From Acidobacteriota bacterium (GTDB taxonomy: Bacteria > Acidobacteriota > Blastocatellia > Pyrinomonadales > Pyrinomonadaceae): DNA of 6,597 nt. Under the pieces are notes generated by a model that did no database searches, was not told the origin of the DNA, and saw only the letters and a program-made list of their open reading frames with translations. The DNA is taken from contig JACCVS010000681.1 of assembly GCA_013698055.1 (NCBI GenBank), forward strand, positions 1 through 6,597, read 5' to 3'. This document shows, piece by piece, positions 1 to 5,841 of the stretch (position 1 is its first letter; each line of letters opens with the position of its first letter). The position numbers and the translations under genes were made by a program.

Positions 1-669
1 TTCTTCATCCGGCAGCTCTACATTGACTTCCTCGGTCGTGAGCCTGAGCCGGGAGCAACGAACGCCTGGTTGGGCATTCTCAATCACTGCGCTGTTCCGA
101 CCGATTGTGACCGGATCGCGGTGGCACGCGGGTTCGTCAGAAGTGGCGAGTTCCAGGATCGCGGCTTCTTCGTCTATCGCACCTTCAAGACGCTGGGGAG
201 AATCGCTCTCTACAATGAGTTCATCCCCGACATGGCGAGGGTCAGCGGGTTCCTGAGCGCGCAGGACCTGGAAGCTAACAAACAGGCCTACATTGATGAG
301 TTCATGCAGAGGCAGGAGTTCAAGAATCTGTATGACTCAACAATCGGGAACCCGACTGCTTATGTCGACAAGCTGTTACTGGCGATGCAGCTACCGGGGC
401 ATCCAAATCGAGCAGGGTGGATTGCGGGGCTTGCGAACAACACGCTAACGAGAGCGCAGGTCTTACGTCAACTGATTGAGAGCAGTGAGTTGTACACCGT
501 GTATGTCAACGAAGCGTTCATCATCATGAACTACTTCGGGTTCCTGAGAAGGTCTGCCGATGCGTCGTACCTGACCTGGATTGACATCTTCAATCACACG
601 AATGACGACCGTGTCATCATGAATGGCTTCCTCAACTCGGCTGAATACAGATTGAGGTTCGGGCCTTGA
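1..669 (+). CDS. DUF4214 domain protein, C-terminal part (5' end outside window)
   Basis: The reading frame is open from base 1 to a TGA at 667-669 and gives 222 residues, so the start lies to the left. I recognise the DUF4214 family from its helical repeats: an opening FFIRQLYIDFLGREPEPG (the 'Y...LGREP' signature), a later segment around codons 118-150 (YVDKLLLAMQLPGHPNRAGW, then TRAQVLRQLIESSEL), and the end SAEYRLRFGP. Two cysteines eight residues apart (NHC...DC, near codons 30-37) are typical of the acidobacterial subgroup. In that group the domain usually ends large secreted or surface proteins that carry beta-rich repeats in front; that is family knowledge and the N-terminal part cannot be seen here. 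The function of the domain is not known. An ATG at 70 is in frame but is not the true start, because homology runs through it. The gene ends about 50 bases before a strong hairpin and converges on lon. Confidence 0.85.
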   Translation, partial: FFIRQLYIDFLGREPEPGATNAWLGILNHCAVPTDCDRIAVARGFVRSGEFQDRGFFVYRTFKTLGRIALYNEFIPDMARVSGFLSAQDLEANKQAYIDEFMQRQEFKNLYDSTIGNPTAYVDKLLLAMQLPGHPNRAGWIAGLANNTLTRAQVLRQLIESSELYTVYVNEAFIIMNYFGFLRRSADASYLTWIDIFNHTNDDRVIMNGFLNSAEYRLRFGP

Positions 670-682
670 TCCGCGAAGTCCG

Positions 683-710
683 GCTCGCCTGCTGAAAAGC
701 CAAAGCGAGC
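683..710. repeat. small hairpin after the DUF4214 gene
   Basis: GCTCGC at 683-688 pairs with GCGAGC at 705-710 across a 16-base loop. It lies just after the stop codon and before the larger hairpin at 718-757, and could assist 3'-end formation of the plus-strand transcript. The stem is only 6 bp, so it may be chance. Confidence 0.3.
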
Positions 711-717
711 GCTAACT

Positions 718-757
718 AAAAGCCCCAAGCTGCACACGATGACAGCTTGGGGCTTTT
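718..757. terminator. bidirectional intrinsic terminator between converging genes
   Basis: A perfect 15-bp stem is formed by 718-732 (AAAAGCCCCAAGCTG) and 743-757 with a 10-base loop at 733-742. The GC-rich core AGCCCCAAGCTG is flanked by A and T runs, and the plus strand continues CTTTG after the stem, which fits a rho-independent terminator for the DUF4214 gene. On the minus strand the A run at 718-721 becomes a T run, so lon, ending at 804, may use the same structure. It has no 7-base periodicity, unlike the other intergenic hairpins in this window. Confidence 0.85.
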
Positions 758-803
758 CTTTGTCTCACCTGGACTTGGACAAAACGCTGATTCTCTTTGT
801 CTC

Positions 804-3281
804 TCAGGCCTCGCGGACTCTCAGCGGCTCAGGCTCACTCTGTCTTTGCGCGCCCTCAACTGCCGAAGGCGGCGGCGGTGGAGGATTAGCGACGAGCATT
901 TCGAGCGCAGCATCCAGCGCTTCAGAGATGCGCGAGACGGGAACGATCTCAAGCTCGCGCCGCACGTCTTCAGGAATGTCTTCCAAATCTCCCTCGTTGC
1001 GCGCCGGGAGGATGATGCGGCGGATGCCTGCGCGATGCGCCGACAAAACTTTCTCCTTGATTCCGCCGACGGGAAATACCAGACCCGACAAAGTAATCTC
1101 GCCCGTCATTGATGTATCCGGCCTGACGCGACGACCTGTGAAAAGCGATGCCAGCGCCGACGTGATGGTCACGCCCGCGCTCGGCCCGTCCTTCGGAATC
1201 GCCCCGGCAGGCACGTGCAGGTGCACTCCGTAGCCTTTGAACATCTCGGGGTCAATGCCGAACTCCACGGCGTGCGACCACAGGTAAGAGCGCGCCGCTC
1301 GCGCAGACTCCTGCATCACTTCGCCGAGTTGTCCCGTGATCGTTAAGCCTGAGCCGCCCGGCAAAAGCGTCGCTTCGATAAAGAGGACTTCCCCGCCCAT
1401 CTCCGTCCACGCCATGCCTGTTGCCACACCCGCGGGCAATTCCTTGCGCGCTTCTTCCGGGTAGAACTTGGGCGCGCCCAGGTATTCTTTAATGTCCGCC
1501 GCATCAACCGTCACGGTTTCGGCTTCATTCTGCGCGATCTTCAAGGCGGCTTTGCGCACGATGCCGCCGACGGTTCGCTCCATCTGGCGCACGCCCGCCT
1601 CGCGCGTATAGCGTGCGGCGATGAGTTGGAGCGCCGCATCCGTGATCGTAAACCTTTCAGGGTCGAGTCCGTTCTCCTGAATCTGTCGCGGAACTAAATA
1701 CTGCCGCGCGATGTGCAGCTTCTCCTGATCCGAATAACCCGCCAGCCGGATAATCTCCATCCGGTCACGCAGGGGAGCGGGAATCGGCCCCAACTGGTTC
1801 GCGGTCGCAATGAAGAACATCTTCGAAAGATCGAAAGGCAGATCGAGATAGTGATCGCGGAAAGAGTTGTTCTGCTGCGGGTCTAAAATCTCAAGCAGCG
1901 CTGCCGAAGGGTCGCCCCTGTAATCGTTGCCGAGCTTGTCTATCTCGTCGAGCATCATCACAGGATTGTTGACGCCCGCGCGCCGGATTGATTGGATGAT
2001 CCGACCCGGCATCGCGCCAATGTAAGTGCGGCGATGACCGCGTAATTCCGCTTCGTCGCGCACGCCGCCGAGGCTCATGCGCTCAAACTCGCGCCCGAGC
2101 GCACGGGCAATCGAGCGCCCGAGGCTGGTTTTGCCGACACCCGGCGGCCCAACAAAACAGATGATGGGGCTTTTCGCTTCGGGCTTGAGCTTGATGACGG
2201 CTAAGAATTCCAGAATGCGCTCCTTGATGTCTTCAAGACCGTAGTGATCTTCATCAAGAATCCGCCGCGCTTCTTTCAAGTCCAGCTTGTCTTCGGTTGA
2301 TTTCTTCCACGGCAGCTCAAGGACATACTCAAGGTACGTGCGGATGACGTGATAGTCGGGCGCAGCCGACGGCAATTTCTCCATCCGCTTCAACTCGCGC
2401 TCGGCTTCCTTACGCACTTCATCTGGAATGTCTGCCGCTGAGAGGCGCTCGCGCATCATTTCGGCTTCGGCCTGCTCTCCGCCTTCGTCCTCGCCCAACT
2501 CTTTCTGAATCGCCTTCAACTGCTGGCGCAGGATGTAATCACGCTGCGCCTTGTTCATCTCGGTCTGCGCTTCGGTCGCAATCTTGGAGCGAATCCCCAT
2601 GATCTCGACCTCGCGCGCGAGCAGGCCATGCGCGATCCGCAACAACTCATCAGCGGTATTGGCTTCGAGCATCTTCTGTTCCTGCTCGACACCGAGGTTG
2701 AGGACGGAGGCGAGAAAGTAGGCGAGCTTGACGGGATCGTCCGCCGCCATCACAGCCATCCGCACTTCCTGCGGAACCTGCGGCATCATCGCCAGCGCTT
2801 GCTGAATCATCGCCTGCATGTTTCGCTTGATGGCTTCGACTTCTTCCGGGTCTTCAACTTTCAACTCCGGAAGAATCTCAACGCGCGCTCGCAGGTACGG
2901 CTGCTCCTGTGTCCATTCGAGAACGCGGATGCGCTCCGTGCCCTGCACGATGAGCTGCATCGTCTCCTCGTCGCGCACCATGCGCTTGATCATGACGAGC
3001 GTACCCACGGTGTAGAGATCACCGGGAGTTGCGTCCGCGCCCGTCACGTTCTCCTTGTTGAGGCTGATGCAGGCGAGCAATTTCTCTTCCGTTGAGAGCG
3101 CGGATTCTACCGCCGCTATTGAGCGAGCGCGCCCGACCGCCAGCGGCACAATTGTCTCGGGAAAGAGCGTCGTCTGCTGTAAAGGCAGCACGCCGATCTC
3201 AAACGGCTCTACCTGCGTCTGCTTACTTTCCTGATCGGGCGCGTCCCCACTCTCTTGTGTTTGAATATTCTCGGTAGCCAT
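804..3281 (-). CDS. lon: ATP-dependent protease Lon (La), S16 family
   Basis: The cytoplasmic AAA+ protease Lon degrades misfolded and selected regulatory proteins, working as a hexamer. The 825-residue product has the full bacterial layout: an N-terminal substrate-recognition domain (from about residue 26, FEIGVLPLQQTTLFPETIVP, to about 220), a coiled-coil linker, the ATPase with Walker A GPPGVGKT at 378-385 and Walker B VMMLDE at 441-446, and a C-terminal protease domain. The catalytic serine is S701 in PKDGPSAG and the catalytic lysine is K744 in GGIKEK, 43 residues apart as in E. coli (S679/K722). The loop before the serine reads HVPAGAIPKDG where PEGA is more usual. It is about 40 residues longer than E. 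coli Lon, mostly from an acidic start and a proline-rich tail with six prolines in a row. The start ATG at 3281 is preceded by a weak GGGA six bases away. It lies 69 bases downstream of hsp20 with a heptamer-repeat hairpin between, so it is probably cotranscribed at least in part. Confidence 0.97.
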   Translation of the reverse strand: MATENIQTQESGDAPDQESKQTQVEPFEIGVLPLQQTTLFPETIVPLAVGRARSIAAVESALSTEEKLLACISLNKENVTGADATPGDLYTVGTLVMIKRMVRDEETMQLIVQGTERIRVLEWTQEQPYLRARVEILPELKVEDPEEVEAIKRNMQAMIQQALAMMPQVPQEVRMAVMAADDPVKLAYFLASVLNLGVEQEQKMLEANTADELLRIAHGLLAREVEIMGIRSKIATEAQTEMNKAQRDYILRQQLKAIQKELGEDEGGEQAEAEMMRERLSAADIPDEVRKEAERELKRMEKLPSAAPDYHVIRTYLEYVLELPWKKSTEDKLDLKEARRILDEDHYGLEDIKERILEFLAVIKLKPEAKSPIICFVGPPGVGKTSLGRSIARALGREFERMSLGGVRDEAELRGHRRTYIGAMPGRIIQSIRRAGVNNPVMMLDEIDKLGNDYRGDPSAALLEILDPQQNNSFRDHYLDLPFDLSKMFFIATANQLGPIPAPLRDRMEIIRLAGYSDQEKLHIARQYLVPRQIQENGLDPERFTITDAALQLIAARYTREAGVRQMERTVGGIVRKAALKIAQNEAETVTVDAADIKEYLGAPKFYPEEARKELPAGVATGMAWTEMGGEVLFIEATLLPGGSGLTITGQLGEVMQESARAARSYLWSHAVEFGIDPEMFKGYGVHLHVPAGAIPKDGPSAGVTITSALASLFTGRRVRPDTSMTGEITLSGLVFPVGGIKEKVLSAHRAGIRRIILPARNEGDLEDIPEDVRRELEIVPVSRISEALDAALEMLVANPPPPPPSAVEGAQRQSEPEPLRVREA

Positions 3282-3290
3282 ATGTAATCC

Positions 3291-3387
3291 CAGGAGTCAG
3301 AAGACAGGAGACAGGAGACAGAATGAATGGGCGGAGAACCGCTTCTGTTTTTATTCTGGCTTCTGACTTCTGGATTCTGGATTCTGC
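3291..3387. repeat. heptamer inverted-repeat arrays between hsp20 and lon (word CAGRAGW)
   Basis: On the plus strand CAG recurs exactly every 7 bases at 3291, 3298, 3305, 3312 and 3319 (units such as CAGGAGT, CAGAAGA, CAGGAGA). On the opposite strand an equal five-unit array lies at 3353-3387, seen on the plus strand as TTCTG at 3354, 3361, 3368, 3375 and 3382. The two arms can pair over about 34 bases, with several G-U wobbles and a few mismatches. A small GCGG-AGAA-CCGC stem (3331-3342) sits at the tip. The right arm lies inside the 3' end of hsp20 and supplies its stop codon; the left arm ends 10 bases before the lon start. A rho-independent terminator is unlikely because no clean T run follows the stem in the direction of lon. 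Confidence 0.85.
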
Positions 3388-3761
3388 CCTTCCTCACAAT
3401 TCTCTTCCCCGCGCAGGTGCAGGATCAGCAAGCCGTCGCGGTAGTCACGCAAGACGGATGCGCCTTCGATTGAGCAGGGAAAAACAAGCGTCTTCTCGAA
3501 GCGGCTGTAAGTGATTTCAAGCTGATGATAGACAACGCCCTTCCCAAAGAAGGTGTCGCGGCGACAGCCCGAGAGGATCAGCGTCCTGCCCTGAATCGTT
3601 ATTTCGAGATCGTCGGCGGTGACGCCCGCCAGATCAACTTTAACAATCCATCCATCCGAAGTGTTATAGATATCCGCATTGGGACGCCACACACGCGCAC
3701 CGGGCCGCGACCGCCTCGCGATAGAGATCATCTTAAAATAACGCTCAACTGATTCAGCCAT
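3351..3761 (-). CDS. small heat-shock protein, Hsp20/alpha-crystallin family
   Basis: Small heat-shock proteins are ATP-independent holdases that bind unfolding proteins in the cytoplasm. The product from ATG 3761 has 136 residues. The alpha-crystallin domain spans about 24-116: VWRPNADIYNTSDGWIVKVDLAGV opens it, DLEITIQGRTLILSG gives the next strands, and the sRFEKTLVFP...YRDGLLILHL segment closes it (the usual A-x-x-x-n-G-v-L is Y-R-D-G-L-L here). The tail has no I/V-x-I/V motif for oligomer assembly. Its last dozen residues (about 125-136) and the TAA are encoded by a 7-base repeat array, so the tail is probably acquired sequence. The start is uncertain. ATG 3761 overlaps the first unit of another heptamer array and has no Shine-Dalgarno sequence. 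ATG 3731 (residue 11) also lacks one. An upstream ATG at 3809 would translate the repeat and is rejected. It sits between the CBS gene and lon on the same strand, consistent with a stress operon. Confidence 0.9.
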   Translation of the reverse strand: MAESVERYFKMISIARRSRPGARVWRPNADIYNTSDGWIVKVDLAGVTADDLEITIQGRTLILSGCRRDTFFGKGVVYHQLEITYSRFEKTLVFPCSIEGASVLRDYRDGLLILHLRGEENCEEGQNPESRSQKPE

Positions 3762-3857
3762 GATCAATGGTCGGTGGTCAGTGGTCAGTGAACAGTCAAA
3801 ACAGCGCATCGCTTGTTTTTAACTGACCACTGGCCACCGGCCACCGACCACTGTTAC
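3761..3857. repeat. heptamer inverted-repeat arrays between the CBS gene and hsp20 (word TGGTCAG)
   Basis: Five plus-strand heptamers run from 3761 to 3795 (TGATCAA, TGGTCGG, TGGTCAG twice, TGAACAG), and five complementary ones from 3823 to 3857 (CTGACCA, CTGGCCA, CCGGCCA, CCGACCA, CTGTTAC). Arm 3768-3795 pairs with 3823-3850 over 28 positions, with few mismatches once G-U pairs are allowed. The spacer continues the fold: AAAACAGCG at 3798-3806 pairs with CGCTTGTTTT at 3810-3819 with one bulged base, leaving CAT as the tip loop. The array exactly fills the gap: its right edge touches the CBS stop codon (3858-3860), and its left edge contains the last base of the hsp20 ATG. Confidence 0.88.
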
Positions 3858-4808
3858 TCATCCGAAGATTTTGCTCCAGAAGGACGAGCCGCTCGAAATC
3901 TCTTCGAGAGCGTCGGCCAGCTCACGATCCTCTTCGGTCTCCAACGCAACATCAGCCATCGAGATGATGCCGAGTAAATTCTCACTGCCGTCAACCACGG
4001 GAATACGTCGCACCTGCTTATCGCCCATCTTGCGGATCACTTCAATCACACGGTCGTTGGGCTGCGCCGAGTGGATGTCGGTCGTCATCACTTCTTCAGC
4101 GCGAGCGGTGCGCGTGTCCTTGCCTTCGGCGACTGCGCGGATCGCAATGTCGCGGTCGGTAATAAGACCGACCAGCTTGCCGTTGCCCTGCGTTCTCGCA
4201 GTGCTACTACTACGCGCGTTTTCGCCGCCTTCGCCTTCAATCGCCTGAGCGCCCGCGCGCTCGACCACGGGAATCACGCCGGTATCTTCATCGCGCATCA
4301 TTGCAGCGACTTCCTGCAAAGTCGTGTCGCGGGTTGCGACCGTTACGTCGCGCGTCATGATGTCGCGGCAACGCACATGAGACCGTGAAGCCCCACGACC
4401 TCTCTCCTCAGACCTGCCCCTGGCATATTCACGCCCGTCCTCCAGCCACGAACGATCATTATCCCGCCCGTCATCCTCACGGCGACGCCGTCCCTCTCTT
4501 GAGTCAGGCGAACCTCCGTAGCGTTGCTCATCATACCGACTATCTGTGCGCTCGCCGTAACCCCCGCGCCCGTAATCGTCGCGTCCGTAGTAGCGTCCGC
4601 CACCGCCACCGCCAGGGCCGCTGCGTCGCGCACCGTAAGGATCATCGTAACCGAACTCTCTGTTGAGCGGGCCGCTCTCACGGCTATAATTCCCGCGCTC
4701 TGCTCTATAACCTGAGCGTTCGTCACTACCACCATCGCCGCTTCTTTCACGCGAGCCTCCACCCTGCAAATCTCTCTCATCATCTCTGTCGTAGCGGTTT
4801 CTTGACAT
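3858..4808 (-). CDS. CBS-domain-pair protein with disordered Arg/Gly/Tyr-rich N-terminus
   Basis: A 316-residue protein. Residues 1-145 are low-complexity, dominated by R, G, D, E, S and Y, with RGG/GYG/YGR-type blocks, a run of six glycines (66-71) and DRSWLEDGREY at 118-128. I read this part as intrinsically disordered. Residues about 148-290 form a tandem CBS pair: CRDIMTRDVTVATRDTTL...GVIPVV and KLVGLITDRDIAIRAVAEG make CBS1, and EEVMTTDIHSAQPNDRVIEVI...RRIPVV...LLGIISMADVAL makes CBS2. CBS pairs (Bateman modules) usually bind adenine nucleotides; the ligand here is unknown. CBS1 is interrupted by about 27 small and polar residues (183-209). ATG 4808 is chosen because GGGAGG (4818-4823) lies nine bases upstream; an in-frame ATG at 4871 adds 21 unlikely residues. 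It is first in the cluster with hsp20 and lon, which points to a stress role by context only. Confidence 0.93.
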   Translation of the reverse strand: MSRNRYDRDDERDLQGGGSRERSGDGGSDERSGYRAERGNYSRESGPLNREFGYDDPYGARRSGPGGGGGGRYYGRDDYGRGGYGERTDSRYDEQRYGGSPDSREGRRRREDDGRDNDRSWLEDGREYARGRSEERGRGASRSHVRCRDIMTRDVTVATRDTTLQEVAAMMRDEDTGVIPVVERAGAQAIEGEGGENARSSSTARTQGNGKLVGLITDRDIAIRAVAEGKDTRTARAEEVMTTDIHSAQPNDRVIEVIRKMGDKQVRRIPVVDGSENLLGIISMADVALETEEDRELADALEEISSGSSFWSKIFG

Positions 4809-4817
4809 GGTCTTTTG

Positions 4818-4823
4818 CCTCCC
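4818..4823 (-). promoter_or_regulatory. ribosome binding site of the CBS-domain gene
   Basis: On the minus strand GGGAGG ends nine bases before ATG 4808. It decides the start in favour of that ATG (MSRNRYDRDD) over the upstream in-frame ATG at 4871, and it is the best Shine-Dalgarno sequence in the left cluster. Confidence 0.75.
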
Positions 4824-4963
4824 TGTTTGCTGATTAATCCAGACCTGCCTTCGCCCGCGCTGACCGAGCAAAAGCAGAGAGCATGAGCGACCCGGCCTCT
4901 ATAAATAGCAAGGGAGCGGGTACTCGCCCGACTACAAAAATTGCAAAAGGGGGACTTGAGCGG

Positions 4964-4992
4964 ATTATACAAGGTTCGACGGAGATTGCCAG
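4964..4992 (-). promoter_or_regulatory. sigma70-like promoter for the CBS-hsp20-lon cluster
   Basis: Read on the minus strand, CTGGCA (4987-4992, four of six matches to TTGACA) is followed after exactly 17 bases by a perfect TATAAT (4964-4969). Transcription would start near 4957 and leave an untranslated leader of about 150 bases before ATG 4808. I see no CIRCE element or obvious heat-shock sigma promoter, so any heat control would have to come from elsewhere. The call rests on consensus match and position only. Confidence 0.5.
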
Positions 4993-5140
4993 CGGGTTAA
5001 GACAAAAGGCAAATCAACAATGCAAAAGTGAAGCTAAAACCACATTAGATTAAACGTGTCCCTCCCGCCTGCCTGAGTCTTGCGTACACGCCCGAGCGGC
5101 TCGCTATGCAGCAGACGACGCATTTGTTACGATTCTTTCC

Positions 5141-5494
5141 GTGCAATCGTTTAATCCAAAGTCTGGAAATTTCAAAAAGCCGAAGCGTGAAGGCCAAACC
5201 GTCACCGTCGGTCGGGTGGAGGACGTGCCACCAAACCGCGGTGCAACCGTCGAGCTTTTAAACGGAGCGCAGCTCGCCCTCTATAATATTGCCGGAGAGT
5301 TTTACGCCATCGAGAACTTTTGCCCTCACAAGGGAGCGCCGCTCGCGGACGGCCACCTGTGCGGACACCTGGTGGAGTGCGGCTGGCACGGCTGGCGGTT
5401 CGACGTTCGTACGGGCGAGTGCGTGGCCAATAGAGGCACGGTTGAAACTTACGAAGTAGTTATTGAAGACGGGCTAATTAAAATACGCGTCTGA
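5141..5494 (+). CDS. Rieske [2Fe-2S] ferredoxin-like protein
   Basis: A 117-residue single-domain Rieske protein, probably a soluble electron carrier of the NirD / dioxygenase-ferredoxin type. The cluster ligands are visible: C61-P-H63 (FCPHKGAPL) and C80-G-W-H83 (ECGWHGWRFD), with 16 residues between H63 and C80. The second box reads CGWHG where CPWHG is commonest. The domain runs from about residue 20 (VTVGRVEDVPPNRGATVELL) to the end; there is no signal peptide or membrane segment. The first 18 residues are basic and low in structure. The start is a GTG; no ATG in frame lies upstream before the region loses coding character, and no Shine-Dalgarno sequence is visible, so the start could be off by some codons. 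It faces the ferredoxin gene, with the perfect palindrome at 5504-5568 between them. Its partner enzyme cannot be told from this window. Confidence 0.9.
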   Translation: MQSFNPKSGNFKKPKREGQTVTVGRVEDVPPNRGATVELLNGAQLALYNIAGEFYAIENFCPHKGAPLADGHLCGHLVECGWHGWRFDVRTGECVANRGTVETYEVVIEDGLIKIRV

Positions 5495-5503
5495 AGTCCT
5501 GCC

Positions 5504-5575
5504 AGACTAAAGTCCAATGTCCAAAGTCTGAAAGCATGTTCGCGACTTTGGACATTGGACTTTAGTCTTTGGACT
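5504..5575. repeat. perfect 25-bp inverted repeat built of heptamers (word TTGGACW)
   Basis: Arm 5504-5528 and arm 5544-5568 are exact reverse complements over 25 bases, around a 15-base loop (5529-5543). Within each arm the sequence has a 7-base period: AGACTAA, AGTCCAA, TGTCCAA, AGTCTGA on the left, and TTGGACA, TTGGACT, TTAGTCT, TTGGACT (to 5575) on the right. It begins 10 bases after the Rieske stop and ends 10 bases before the ferredoxin stop, so it serves both 3' ends. No T run follows the stem directly on either strand (TTTTT at 5582-5586 is 14 bases away), so it may be a transcript-end stabiliser or barrier rather than a classic intrinsic terminator. Confidence 0.93.
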
Positions 5576-5584
5576 CATAGCTTT

Positions 5585-5815
5585 TTATCCGTCGCTGCCG
5601 ATAGCTTCGACAGGGCACGCGGTGAGTGCTTCATCGCACAACTCGCGCTCCTCTTCCGTTTCGGGCTGCTTGTAAACGAAAGAATAACCGTTATCGTCCG
5701 AGCGCATGAAATTGTCTGGGGCGGTATCACGGCACACGTCACAGTCTATACATTGCATGTCAACGTAATAAACGCCGCTGACGTTTTCTCCGACGCGATC
5801 ATTGCGATCAGCCAC
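5585..5815 (-). CDS. ferredoxin, single Fe-S cluster
   Basis: A small acidic electron carrier of 76 residues. The cluster motif is C22-x2-C25-x2-C28 (QCIDCDVCRDTAPDNF) with the fourth ligand C67 in ACPVEAIG, so a [4Fe-4S] cluster is expected. A fifth cysteine, C60, lies seven residues before C67 and is not an expected ligand. The wording YYVD...CIDCD.CR.TAP.NF...GYSFVYKQP is familiar from a conserved single-cluster ferredoxin family. The start is GTG 5815, supported by AGGTGA six bases upstream (5822-5827) and a further GAGGAG at 5828-5833. It lies 95 bases downstream of nadA on the same strand with a heptamer hairpin between. Cotranscription with nadA is likely but unproven, and whether it serves NadA or another enzyme is not shown. 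Confidence 0.9.
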   Translation of the reverse strand: MADRNDRVGENVSGVYYVDMQCIDCDVCRDTAPDNFMRSDDNGYSFVYKQPETEEERELCDEALTACPVEAIGSDG

Positions 5816-5821
5816 TGCCGC

Positions 5822-5833
5822 TCACCTCTCCTC
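5822..5833 (-). promoter_or_regulatory. ribosome binding site of the ferredoxin gene
   Basis: The minus strand carries GAGGAG followed by AGGTGA, the latter six bases before the GTG at 5815. This double purine-rich block supports the GTG start. Confidence 0.7.
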
Positions 5834-5841
5834 AAACGCAC

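Larger units (their letters stand above)
4809..5140. other. gene-free divergent promoter region
   Basis: These 332 bases separate the minus-strand CBS/hsp20/lon cluster from the plus-strand Rieske gene. The part nearer the CBS gene holds its ribosome site and the promoter described separately. The Rieske side (about 5000-5140) has an A-rich stretch and a tight palindrome CGAGC-G-GCTCG (5093-5103), but I find no convincing promoter or ribosome site there. No heptamer array occurs here, in contrast to every gap next to a gene 3' end except the DUF4214/lon one. Overlapping frames in this stretch look like shadows. Confidence 0.6.

Noticed and set aside
739..1233. Open frame antisense to the 3' end of lon
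   Set aside because: It lies wholly or mostly opposite a confidently identified gene, has Ser/Arg-rich shadow composition and matches no family.
3209..3397. 62-residue minus-strand frame between hsp20 and lon
   Set aside because: It overlaps both genes and is mostly translation of the heptamer arrays; no ribosome site.
3791..3800. TTGACT on the minus strand upstream of hsp20 as a -35 box
   Set aside because: No acceptable -10 follows at 16-18 bases, and the hexamer is part of the repeat.
3762..3809. N-terminal extension of Hsp20 to an ATG at 3809
   Set aside because: The extra 16 residues are encoded by the TGGTCAG-type repeat and its spacer, and do not fit the family.
3291..3857. CRISPR array
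   Set aside because: Units are 7 bases with no spacers between them, and there are no cas genes.
4355..4972. 205-residue minus-strand frame overlapping the CBS gene
   Set aside because: It is a frame-shifted reading of the low-complexity RGG-coding region and shows no domain.
5021..5051. Promoter for the Rieske gene (TAGATT at 5046-5051)
   Set aside because: The -10 match is only four of six and no -35 lies at a proper distance.
4809..5140. CIRCE-type heat-shock operator
   Set aside because: I searched by eye for the TTAGCACTC-N9-GAGTGCTAA pattern and did not see it.
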